Assembly (NCBI RefSeq): GCF_042666435.1 | Contig: NZ_JBHTDC010000001.1 | Location: 1,798,001 to 1,862,000 of the forward strand | DNA from: Allosphingosinicella sp042666435 | GTDB lineage: Bacteria; Pseudomonadota; Alphaproteobacteria; Sphingomonadales; Sphingomonadaceae | Direction: 5' to 3' | Length of the DNA: 64,000 nt | Part shown: positions 7,655-15,741 of the stretch, piece by piece | Layout of the letters: each line of letters starts with the position of its first letter | Numbering within the stretch: position 1 is the stretch's first letter | Notes under the pieces: model-generated | Databases searched by the model: none | Told to the model about the DNA's origin: nothing | What the model saw: the letters and a program-made list of their open reading frames with translations, nothing else | Program-made: the position numbers and the translations under genes

Positions 7655-8469
7655 GCGTGGGCGTCCACTCGTTCGTTGCACAATTTGACGATGGCGAAAG
7701 CGGTTTCCTCTATCGACCGGCGGGTGACGTCGATCACCGGCCAGCCATTGTCGGCGAAGAGGCGGCGGGCGAAGGCGAGCTCCGCATTGACCGCTTCCAG
7801 GTTGACATAGTCGGTTTCGGGCGATTGGTTGAGCGAAAGCAGGCGATTGCGCCGGATCTGGATCAGACGGTCAGAACCTGTGGTGAGGCCGACCACCATC
7901 GGATGCTTCAGCCCGAACAGGATTGCCGGCGGGGGCGCTTCCGGCACCAGCGGGATGTTGGCGACCTTGTAGCCACGATTGGCGAGATAGATGGCGGTCG
8001 GAGTCTTCGAAGTGCGCGACACGCCGGCGAGGACGATATCCGCCTCCTCCCAATTGTCCGACCCGATGCCGTCGTCATGGGCGATGGTGAACTGGATGGC
8101 GTCGACCCGCGCGAAATAAGCGGCGTCGAGCGCATGCTGTCGACCCGGCCTCGCCTTGGCCTGCTGGCCCAGCACCGCCGACAGCGCGTCGACCACCGGA
8201 TCCAGCGCCGACACGGCGTGGATGCCGCGCCTCCGGCATTTCTGTTCGAGCTCGCGGCGGATATTGCTGTTCACCAGCGTATAGAGGACCAGGCCCGGCC
8301 GCCGCTCGATATCGTCGAGCACCCTGTCGAGATGGCCCTCCGAGCGCACCATCGGCCAGAAATGCCGGAGAATTTCCACCCCGTCGAACTGCGCCAGGCA
8401 CGCCTTGGCGACCACTTCGAGCGTCTCGCCGGTGGAATCGGACAGCAGATGAAGATGGAGTTCGTTCAC
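7651..8469 (-). CDS. ppsR: PEP synthase/PPDK regulatory kinase-phosphorylase (DUF299)
   Basis: The protein is 272 residues from a GTG at 8469 (MNELHLHLLSDSTGET), the usual family start and length; the open frame continues into the origin spacer but that part is not conserved. A P-loop-like block GVSRTSKTPTAIYLANRG is followed by KVANIPLVPEA, the DUF299 signature. The enzyme switches pyruvate phosphate dikinase or PEP synthase on and off by threonine phosphorylation. No target gene is in the window. The gene is transcribed away from hemE; this ppsR(DUF299)/hemE divergence flanks the mapped replication origin in Caulobacter. Confidence 0.94.
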   Translation of the reverse strand: MNELHLHLLSDSTGETLEVVAKACLAQFDGVEILRHFWPMVRSEGHLDRVLDDIERRPGLVLYTLVNSNIRRELEQKCRRRGIHAVSALDPVVDALSAVLGQQAKARPGRQHALDAAYFARVDAIQFTIAHDDGIGSDNWEEADIVLAGVSRTSKTPTAIYLANRGYKVANIPLVPEAPPPAILFGLKHPMVVGLTTGSDRLIQIRRNRLLSLNQSPETDYVNLEAVNAELAFARRLFADNGWPVIDVTRRSIEETAFAIVKLCNERVDAHA

Positions 8470-8478
8470 GATCCGGCC

Positions 8479-8487
8479 TGTGGAAAA
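8479..8487 (-). promoter_or_regulatory. DnaA box (TTTTCCACA)
   Basis: On the minus strand this 9-mer reads TTTTCCACA and fits the relaxed DnaA consensus TTWTNCACA with no mismatch. It is 10 bp from the ppsR start inside the proposed origin. Confidence 0.6.
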
Positions 8488-8557
8488 AGTTGGGGAAAGG
8501 GCTAGCGGAAGCCTTGGGATGCTTACAAGAAAAGCTTTCCTCCCCATTGTTCGAAAT

Positions 8558-8566
8558 CGATCCACA
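8558..8566 (+). promoter_or_regulatory. DnaA-box-like site (CGATCCACA)
   Basis: The 9-mer CGATCCACA differs at two positions from TTATCCACA and at one from the Caulobacter G-box type TGATCCACA. It lies centrally in the ppsR-hemE gap. Confidence 0.5.
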
Positions 8567-8601
8567 GATTGACAAAGAGTGAAAAGGTTCCCTGTCCTTG
8601 C

Positions 8602-8610
8602 TGTGGATTG
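8602..8610 (-). promoter_or_regulatory. DnaA-box-like site (CAATCCACA)
   Basis: On the minus strand it reads CAATCCACA, two mismatches from TTATCCACA. It is in opposite orientation to, and 35 bp from, the central site at 8558. Confidence 0.45.
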
Positions 8611-8726
8611 CGGGGATAGAATGCGCGAATCCGCAGCGGTCCGCGAGGCCGCCCGAGTCAAGCTGTTTGCAAATTTCCGTGAACCCAATAAACCCCGCTC
8701 TGCCTCGCCCTACAACCTTCATCAGA

Positions 8727-8759
8727 CTCTCTTATTAAAAGACTCTATAGATAAGAGAG
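8727..8759. repeat. Perfect 9-bp inverted repeat with AT-rich centre upstream of hemE
   Basis: Arms CTCTCTTAT (8727-8735) and ATAAGAGAG (8751-8759) are perfectly complementary around a 15-nt AT-rich centre and end 19 bp before the hemE start codon. It could be an operator, a 5' UTR hairpin of hemE, or part of the DNA unwinding element of the origin. The sequence alone does not decide. Confidence 0.6.
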
Positions 8760-8778
8760 GGGAGCCCAGCGCCCTTTC

Positions 8779-9804
8779 ATGCCCGCACCCGCCAAGCCCT
8801 TGCTGACCACGCTGAATGGCGGAAATCCGGGAGTATCGCCGATCTGGCTGATGCGCCAGGCGGGGCGCTATCTACCGGAATATAGAGCGCTTCGGGCCGA
8901 CAAGGGCGGATTTCTCGACCTGGTTTACGATCCGGACGCCGCCGCCGAAGTGACCCTCCAGCCAATCCGCCGGTTCGGCTTCGACGGGGCGATCCTATTC
9001 TCCGACATCCTCATCGTGCCCCATGCGCTGGGCCAGGACCTGCGGTTCGAGGCCGGCGAGGGACCGCGGCTTTCGCCGCCTCTCGTTGATGGCGCCCTCG
9101 ATGCGCTGGAGCCCGTTCCGGGGCGCCTGGAGGCCGTTTACAGCACGGTGGATAAGGTGAAGGCGGCCCTCCCCCCGGAAACCACTTTCCTGGGCTTCGC
9201 GGGCAGCCCTTGGACGGTGGCGACCTATATGGTCGCGGGGCAGGGAAGCCGCGAGCAGGCCGAAGCGCGGCGCTACGCCTATCGCGATCCCCAGGCCTTC
9301 TCGCTTATCATCGAGGCGATCGCCGCCATGACGGTCGACTATCTGTCTGGGCAGGTGCGCGCCGGCGTCGAGGCGGTGCAATTGTTCGACAGCTGGGCCG
9401 GGAGCCTTTCGCCGGCGCAGTTCGAAAAATGGGTGATCCGGCCCACCGCCGGCATCGTGTCCGCGTTCAAGGCGCGTCACCCCGACGTGCCGGTGATCGG
9501 CTTCCCCAAGGGCGCCGGCGGCAAGCTCGCCGCTTATGCCCGCGAAACCGGAATCGACGCGATCGGCCTCGACGAGACGGTCGATCCGGAATGGGCGGCC
9601 GCGATATTGCCGCCGTCGCTTCCGGTGCAGGGCAATCTCGATCCCCTCGCCCTCATCGCCGGCGGCGAAGCGCTTGAAATGGCGGTGGCTCGCATCATAT
9701 CGGCGTTCGAAGACCGTCCGCACATCTTCAACCTGGGGCACGGAATCTTGCCGGATACGCCGATCGCGCACGTCGAACGCCTGCTCGAACTGGTGCGCCG
9801 GTGA
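8779..9804 (+). CDS. hemE: Uroporphyrinogen decarboxylase
   Basis: At 341 residues it matches HemE, with the N-terminal substrate signature WLMRQAGRYLPEYR, the block ILFSDILIVPHALGQ, the central FAGSPWTVATYM and the C-terminal NLGHGILPDTP. HemE decarboxylates uroporphyrinogen III to coproporphyrinogen III in heme synthesis. It is the first rightward gene after the probable origin and overlaps hemJ by GTGA, so the two are coupled. A 9-bp palindrome ends 19 bp upstream and may regulate it. A GAGGGG run lies about 14 nt before the start, a weak ribosome binding site. Confidence 0.97.
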   Translation: MPAPAKPLLTTLNGGNPGVSPIWLMRQAGRYLPEYRALRADKGGFLDLVYDPDAAAEVTLQPIRRFGFDGAILFSDILIVPHALGQDLRFEAGEGPRLSPPLVDGALDALEPVPGRLEAVYSTVDKVKAALPPETTFLGFAGSPWTVATYMVAGQGSREQAEARRYAYRDPQAFSLIIEAIAAMTVDYLSGQVRAGVEAVQLFDSWAGSLSPAQFEKWVIRPTAGIVSAFKARHPDVPVIGFPKGAGGKLAAYARETGIDAIGLDETVDPEWAAAILPPSLPVQGNLDPLALIAGGEALEMAVARIISAFEDRPHIFNLGHGILPDTPIAHVERLLELVRR

Positions 9805-10262
9805 CCGATGTCCCCGATTTCGGAACCGCGCTCACCTTGACGTACGTCTGGATCAAGGCCGCCCACATCATCTTCGTGATCTTCTGGATCGCGGGGCTGT
9901 TCATGCTGCCGCGCTTCTACGTCTATCATCAGGAAGCGACGCCCGGGTCGGTCGAGGAGCAGCGCTGGATCGAGCGCGAGAAGAAATTGCGGACGATCAT
10001 CATCAATCCGGCGATGGCGCTGGTCTGGATCCTGGGCCTTGCCCTCGCCTATATCACCGGCGCCTGGCAGGAGGGCTGGTTCCACGCCAAATTCGCCATG
10101 GTCGTCCTGCTGTCGGGCTATCACGGCTATATGGTCGGCTATGGCAGGAAGCTAGCCAAAGGCGAGCGTCCGGCGAGCGGCAAGGCGCTGCGCGTCATGA
10201 ACGAAGTGCCCGGCATCGCCACCGCGATCATCGTCATTCTGGTGATCGTCCGCCCCTTCTGA
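9801..10262 (+). CDS. hemJ: Protoporphyrinogen oxidase HemJ (CopD-like membrane protein)
   Basis: The 153-residue protein has four predicted membrane segments and the HemJ features AAHIIFVIFWIAGLFMLPRF near the N-terminus and RVMNEVPGIATAIIVILVIV at the end. HemJ oxidises protoporphyrinogen IX to protoporphyrin IX at the inner membrane and replaces HemG or HemY in most alphaproteobacteria. The GTG start at 9801 overlaps the hemE stop by 4 bp. The order hemE-hemJ-rho is typical of the group. Confidence 0.93.
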   Translation: MTDVPDFGTALTLTYVWIKAAHIIFVIFWIAGLFMLPRFYVYHQEATPGSVEEQRWIEREKKLRTIIINPAMALVWILGLALAYITGAWQEGWFHAKFAMVVLLSGYHGYMVGYGRKLAKGERPASGKALRVMNEVPGIATAIIVILVIVRPF

Positions 10263-10394
10263 TCGTCTTGACTTGAATTAGGGTGGAGCCTAACCCCGCC
10301 CCAAGTCGTTAGCCTGCCATTCGCGCAGACATTCCCCACCGAAAGCCGTTCCTCGCGCTTTGGACGACCTCCATCTATCATCCGAGAAGAATCC

Positions 10395-11651
<1,257 letters not shown>

Positions 11652-11673
11652 GCGCGCCGGAGGTTAGGACCAG

Positions 11674-12387
11674 ATGCTCGATTTTCTCCTGAACTTCTCC
11701 GTCTCGCTCGGCGGACCCGCGGCCATCTGGGACGCGATCGTCCATGATTTCGCAAACATCACCGAGCCGGCCGCGCTCGCCGCGTTCGGGCAGGTGCTGA
11801 TGATCGACATCATGCTCGCCGGCGACAATGCGATCGTCGTCGGCGCGCTCGCCGCCGGCCTCCCCGCCGACCAGCGCCGCAAGGTCATCCTGATCGGCAT
11901 TATCGCCGCTCTCGTCCTGCGCATCATCTTCGCGTTGATGGTGACGTGGCTGCTCGGCATCGTCGGCCTGGTTTTCGCCGGCGGCCTGCTGCTGCTCTGG
12001 GTGTCGTGGAAGATGTGGCGCGACCTTCGCCACGGCGGCGAATCGCCGGGCTCGGCCGAGGTCGAGGGCGACGAGCATTCGGGCCTGAAGCCCGCCAAGA
12101 GCTTCGCCGCCGCCGCCTGGGCGGTCGCGGTCGCCGACGTGTCGATGAGCCTCGACAACGTCCTCGCCGTCGCCGGCGCCGCGCGCGACCATCCCGGCAT
12201 CCTCGTCATCGGCCTGATCCTCTCGGTCGCGCTGATGGGCGTCGCCGCCAACATCCTGGCCAAATATATCGAGCGCTACCGCTGGATCGCCTGGATCGGC
12301 CTCGCCGTCATCGTCTACGTCGCCGGGAAGATGATCTATGACGGCTTCGTCGACCCGACCGTGGGGATCACGACGCTCTTTGCGTGA
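11674..12387 (+). CDS. TerC/YjbE family membrane protein
   Basis: At 237 residues it has seven or so hydrophobic segments and the paired TerC motifs DIMLAGDNAIVVGALA and ADVSMSLDNVLAVAG, each with an aspartate-asparagine pair in the membrane. TerC family members export manganese or assist metal loading of secreted proteins; the tellurite link is historical. It begins 22 bp after rho on the same strand. The specific substrate is not known from sequence. Confidence 0.9.
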   Translation: MLDFLLNFSVSLGGPAAIWDAIVHDFANITEPAALAAFGQVLMIDIMLAGDNAIVVGALAAGLPADQRRKVILIGIIAALVLRIIFALMVTWLLGIVGLVFAGGLLLLWVSWKMWRDLRHGGESPGSAEVEGDEHSGLKPAKSFAAAAWAVAVADVSMSLDNVLAVAGAARDHPGILVIGLILSVALMGVAANILAKYIERYRWIAWIGLAVIVYVAGKMIYDGFVDPTVGITTLFA

Positions 12388-12409
12388 TGCTCGCGCATCG
12401 GCCGCCCGG

Positions 12410-13390
12410 TCACGGAATCAGGAGGGTCGACCCCGTCGTGGTTCGTGATTCGAGCGCGCGATGCGCGTCGGCGGCGTCTCGCAACTTATAGCGCGCGCCG
12501 ATCCGCACCGATACCTTGCCGCTCGCGATCATGGCGAACAGCCGCGCGGCCGACGCCTGCCTTTCCTCCGGGGTGGCGGCGTAATCGGCGAGCGTTGGGC
12601 GGGTGACGAAGACCGAGCCGGCGCTGGTGAGGTCCAGCGTCCGGATCGGCGGCACGGGGCCGGAGGCGTTGCCATAGGTAACCAGCAGGCCGCGCCTCGC
12701 CAGCGAGGCCAGCGAAGCCTCCCAGCTCGCCGCGCCGACGCCGTCCAGCGCCGCCCGCACGCCCCTGCCCTGCGTCCGTTCCCGCACCGCTTCGGCGAGT
12801 TCGTCCATCGGGCAGCTCAAGGCGTGGTCGGCGCCGAGCGCCTTGGCCATCGCGGCTTTCTCGGCGCTGCCGGCATGGGCGATCACCGTCGCGCCGATTG
12901 CCTTCAGCCAGGGCACAAGGATCGAGCCCACCCCGCCCGCCGCCGCATGGACGAGGATCGTGTCGCCCGCTTGCACGCGGGCGCAGCGTTCGATCAGATA
13001 TTCGGCGGTGCAGCCCTTGAGCAAGACCGCCGCCGCCGTCTCGGCGTCGACTGTCTCGGGCAGCTTCACCGCGCGGAAGGCATCGATCACGCGATGCGTC
13101 GCATAAGCGCCGAGCGGGCCGGAGAAATAGCCGATCCGGTCGCCCTCGTGGAAGTCCGCGACGCCCTCGCCCACGGCCTCGACCTGGCCCGCCGCCTCAG
13201 CGCCCAGGCCGGAGGGAAGCGGGACCGGATAATGGCCGGAACGATGGTAGGTGTCGATGAAGTTCAATCCCACCGCCTCATGCCGCACCAGCAGCTCGCC
13301 GGGGCCGGGGGACAGGGAGCCGAGCGGTTCGCTTTCCACGACTTCCGGACCGCCGGTCGTCCGGAAGAGAAGCCGGTATGATTCGCTCAT
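12410..13390 (-). CDS. Zinc-independent quinone oxidoreductase (MDR superfamily)
   Basis: The 326-residue protein has the GroES-like N-terminal domain (HEAVGLNFIDTYHRSG) and a Rossmann domain with VHAAAGGVGSI, without the zinc-ligand cysteines of alcohol dehydrogenases. This matches QorA-type NADPH:quinone reductases. It forms a coupled pair with the dienelactone hydrolase gene through an ATGA overlap at 13387-13390. It is convergent with the terC-like gene after only 22 bp. The in vivo substrate is unknown. Confidence 0.9.
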   Translation of the reverse strand: MSESYRLLFRTTGGPEVVESEPLGSLSPGPGELLVRHEAVGLNFIDTYHRSGHYPVPLPSGLGAEAAGQVEAVGEGVADFHEGDRIGYFSGPLGAYATHRVIDAFRAVKLPETVDAETAAAVLLKGCTAEYLIERCARVQAGDTILVHAAAGGVGSILVPWLKAIGATVIAHAGSAEKAAMAKALGADHALSCPMDELAEAVRERTQGRGVRAALDGVGAASWEASLASLARRGLLVTYGNASGPVPPIRTLDLTSAGSVFVTRPTLADYAATPEERQASAARLFAMIASGKVSVRIGARYKLRDAADAHRALESRTTTGSTLLIP

Positions 13391-14079
13391 GCTAGGTGTC
13401 GCGCGAGAAATTCCTCGGTGCGCTCGTCCGCGCGTTTCGCGGCCTCCACGCTGCGCCGCTTCCCCATCTCCGCCGCGAAGCCGTGATCCTCGCCGGGATA
13501 ATCGTGCAGGGTCACTTTAGGATGGCCGTCCAGTCCCTCGTGCATCTTCCCCTGCGTCGCCTTGTCGACGAAGCCGTCGTCGCCGGCGATGTGGAGCAGC
13601 AGCGGGCGGGAGATGGCGTGCTTCTCGCGCAGCAGATTGTCGACGCCGACCGCATAATAGCCGACGCTGGCGTCGATGTCGGTGCGCGATGACGTCATGA
13701 AGGCGAGACGGCCGCCGAGGCAATAGCCGACGCAGCCTACTTTCCCGTTGTCTCCCAGGGACTTGCGCGCCGCGCGGATGGTCGCCTCGATGTCCCTTAT
13801 GCCCTGGTCCTGGTCGAACCGGCCCATCAGGTCGAGCGCCTGCTTGAACTCGCCCTCGACGTCCGAGTCCAGTTCTATGCCCGGCTCGAGTCGCCAGAAC
13901 AGGTCTGGTGCCAGCGCCAGATAACCCAGGCTGGCCCAATGGTCGCATTTGCGGCGTATGCCTTCATTCACGCCGAAAATTTCCTGGATGACGATGATCG
14001 CGGCCTTGGGCTCGCCGCCCGGCCGCGCCTCATAGGCCTGGAAGCTGCCTTCGCCGTCCAGCGTGGGTATCTCGATCAT
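13387..14079 (-). CDS. Dienelactone hydrolase family protein
   Basis: The 230-residue alpha/beta hydrolase has the nucleophile elbow GYCLGGR, where cysteine replaces serine as in true dienelactone hydrolases, an early VIQEIFGVN block and the catalytic histidine in YPGEDHGF. Such enzymes open lactones in chloroaromatic degradation, but most homologues outside catabolic clusters have no proven substrate. It heads a two-gene minus operon with the quinone oxidoreductase and is divergent from the DUF6489-mnmE operon. Confidence 0.88.
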   Translation of the reverse strand: MIEIPTLDGEGSFQAYEARPGGEPKAAIIVIQEIFGVNEGIRRKCDHWASLGYLALAPDLFWRLEPGIELDSDVEGEFKQALDLMGRFDQDQGIRDIEATIRAARKSLGDNGKVGCVGYCLGGRLAFMTSSRTDIDASVGYYAVGVDNLLREKHAISRPLLLHIAGDDGFVDKATQGKMHEGLDGHPKVTLHDYPGEDHGFAAEMGKRRSVEAAKRADERTEEFLARHLA

Positions 14080-14155
14080 CCTGTCCTCCTTGCGTCGTGG
14101 CGGCGACTATACACATAAGGCGCGGCCAGCGGACAAGCCGGAGGAGTCGAGCCCC

Positions 14156-14386
14156 ATGAAAGTCACCGTCGATGTCGATTGCACGCCCGAGGAGGCCCGC
14201 CGGTTCCTCGGGCTTCCGGACCTCGGCCCGATCCATGCCGCTTATATCGAGAAGATGCAGAAGGCGGTGGCGGACGGCATCACACCCGACATGGCCGGAG
14301 ACATGATGAAGGCCTGGGGGCCGATGAGCGAAGCGGGGCTCGGCCTTTGGAAGCAGATGTTCGACCAGATGAGCGGGAAGAAGTGA
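14156..14386 (+). CDS. DUF6489 family small protein
   Basis: The 76-residue protein starts at the ATG at 14156, 8 nt after a GGAGGAG ribosome binding site. It opens MKVTVDVDCTPEEARRFLGL and ends in a run of amphipathic helix with PMSEAGLGLWKQMF, which matches a small uncharacterised family of Sphingomonadales. It overlaps mnmE by GTGA, so it is the first gene of the mnmE-mnmG-rsmG-parAB run. No function is known. Confidence 0.85.
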   Translation: MKVTVDVDCTPEEARRFLGLPDLGPIHAAYIEKMQKAVADGITPDMAGDMMKAWGPMSEAGLGLWKQMFDQMSGKK

Positions 14387-15672
14387 GCCCGGGCGATCGT
14401 CCCACCATTTTTGCGCTTTCCTCAGGCAATCCGCCGGCGGCGATCGCCATCATCCGCATCAGCGGCCCCGGTGCCGACGCGGCGGTGGAGGCGCTGGCCG
14501 GGCGGTTGCCCGCGCCGCGCCATGCGACGCTGGCTACCCTGCGCGAGCGCGGTAGCGAGCTGCTCGACAAGGGACTAGTCCTCCGCTTCCCCGGCCCCGA
14601 CAGCGCGACCGGCGAGGATCTGGCGGAACTCCATCTTCATGGCGGACGCTCGGTCGTCGCGGCCGTGCTCGCGGCGCTTGGCCGGATAGACGGCCTGAGG
14701 CCCGCCGAACCGGGCGAGTTCACCCGCCGCGCCTTCGAGAATGGCCGCATCGACCTGTCGGAAGCGGAAGGGCTGGCCGATCTCCTCATGGCCGAGACCC
14801 AGTCGCAGCGCCGCGCGGCCCTCGCGCTGGCCGGCGGCGCGCTCAGCCGGATGGTGGAGGATTGGCAGCGCCATTTGCTCAATCTCAGCGCGCGGCTCGA
14901 AGCGGCGCTGGATTTCGCCGACGAAGGCGATGTCGAGGACGAACTCCCCGACGCCTGGAGGGAGGGGCTCGGTCAGCTTGCCCGCGCTTTGGCTGAAATC
15001 CTGGACCGTCCGCCGATCGAGCGGTTGCGCGACGGCGTCCGGGTCGTGATCGCCGGTCCGCCCAATGCCGGAAAGTCGAGCCTACTCAACGTGTTAGCTG
15101 GGCGCGATGCCGCGATCATCTCGGAGATCGCCGGCACGACTCGCGATCTGGTGGAGGCGCCGACGGCGATCGGCGGAGCGCCCTTCCTGCTCGTCGACAC
15201 AGCCGGGCTGCGCGACAGCGGGGACAGGATCGAATCGATCGGAATAGATCGCGCTCGCGCCAGCCTCGCTGACGCCGACATCATCCTCTGGCTCGGCGAC
15301 CCGGCCGAATGCCCGCACCGGGAGCGGGCGATCCTGATTCACTCCAAGGCGGATCTCGCGCCTCCGACGACCGAGGCCGATTGCAGTGTTTCGGCGAGGA
15401 CGGGACAGGGAATCGACACCCTCATCGACCTCCTTACGACACGGGCCAGCTCCCTTCTTCCCCAACAGGGGGAGGTCGCGATCAATGCGCGTCATCGATC
15501 CTTGCTGATCGAGGTCCGCGCTTCTCTGGTGGAAGCCATGGCGGCCTATGATCCGCTCGTCGCGGCCGAGGCGCTGCGCCAGGCTCGCCTTGCGCTCGAT
15601 CGCATCACCGGACGCGCCGGGGTCGAAGAGATGCTGGATGCGGTGTTCGGAAGCTTCTGCATTGGTAAATGA
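14383..15672 (+). CDS. mnmE: tRNA modification GTPase MnmE
   Basis: The product is 429 residues from the GTG at 14383. It has the N-terminal folate-binding domain (TIFALSSGNPPAAIAIIRIS), a helical domain interrupted by a G domain with P-loop GPPNAGKSS near residue 224 and DTAG, and the C-terminal FCIGK that carries the essential cysteine. With MnmG it installs the 5-carboxymethylaminomethyl group on wobble uridines. It is slightly short for the family (about 450). A degenerate parS lies just after its stop. Confidence 0.96.
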   Translation: MSPGDRPTIFALSSGNPPAAIAIIRISGPGADAAVEALAGRLPAPRHATLATLRERGSELLDKGLVLRFPGPDSATGEDLAELHLHGGRSVVAAVLAALGRIDGLRPAEPGEFTRRAFENGRIDLSEAEGLADLLMAETQSQRRAALALAGGALSRMVEDWQRHLLNLSARLEAALDFADEGDVEDELPDAWREGLGQLARALAEILDRPPIERLRDGVRVVIAGPPNAGKSSLLNVLAGRDAAIISEIAGTTRDLVEAPTAIGGAPFLLVDTAGLRDSGDRIESIGIDRARASLADADIILWLGDPAECPHRERAILIHSKADLAPPTTEADCSVSARTGQGIDTLIDLLTTRASSLLPQQGEVAINARHRSLLIEVRASLVEAMAAYDPLVAAEALRQARLALDRITGRAGVEEMLDAVFGSFCIGK

Positions 15673-15674
15673 AG

Positions 15675-15690
15675 TGTTTCACGTGGAACG
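15675..15690. promoter_or_regulatory. parS: Degenerate parS site between mnmE and mnmG
   Basis: The 16-mer TGTTTCACGTGGAACG differs from the consensus parS at two positions (12 and 16). It lies 2 bp after the mnmE stop and about 2 kb from a perfect copy. ParB binding is likely but weaker than at the perfect site. Confidence 0.75.
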
Positions 15691-15741
15691 TTGCGAATTC
15701 CGGCCTTCGTTGCCGCGATGAATTCGTTTAAGGGCGTCTCG

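Larger units (their letters stand above)
8470..8778. other. oriC: Probable chromosomal replication origin (oriC) between ppsR and hemE
   Basis: This 309-bp gap is the only gene-free stretch over 300 bp. It separates divergent ppsR and hemE, the same pair that flanks the mapped Caulobacter crescentus origin. It is visibly richer in A/T than the surrounding coding DNA, with AT runs at 8730-8755. It holds one perfect TTWTNCACA DnaA box (8479-8487), two weaker ones (8558-8566 and 8602-8610), four GANTC sites (8627, 8655, 8725 and 8741) and a 9-bp inverted repeat (8727-8759). Flanking genes point away on both sides, and parAB with parS lies within 10 kb. Origin function is inferred from synteny and motifs. 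Confidence 0.72.

Noticed and set aside
8470..8778. Full CtrA-binding sites (TTAA-N7-TTAA) in the origin candidate
   Set aside because: Only one TTAA half-site was found, so I do not annotate CtrA control.
8560..8806. Open frame at 8579-8806 in the ppsR-hemE gap
   Set aside because: No ribosome binding site, overlaps hemE out of frame, and the product resembles nothing. The gap is better explained as origin and promoter DNA.
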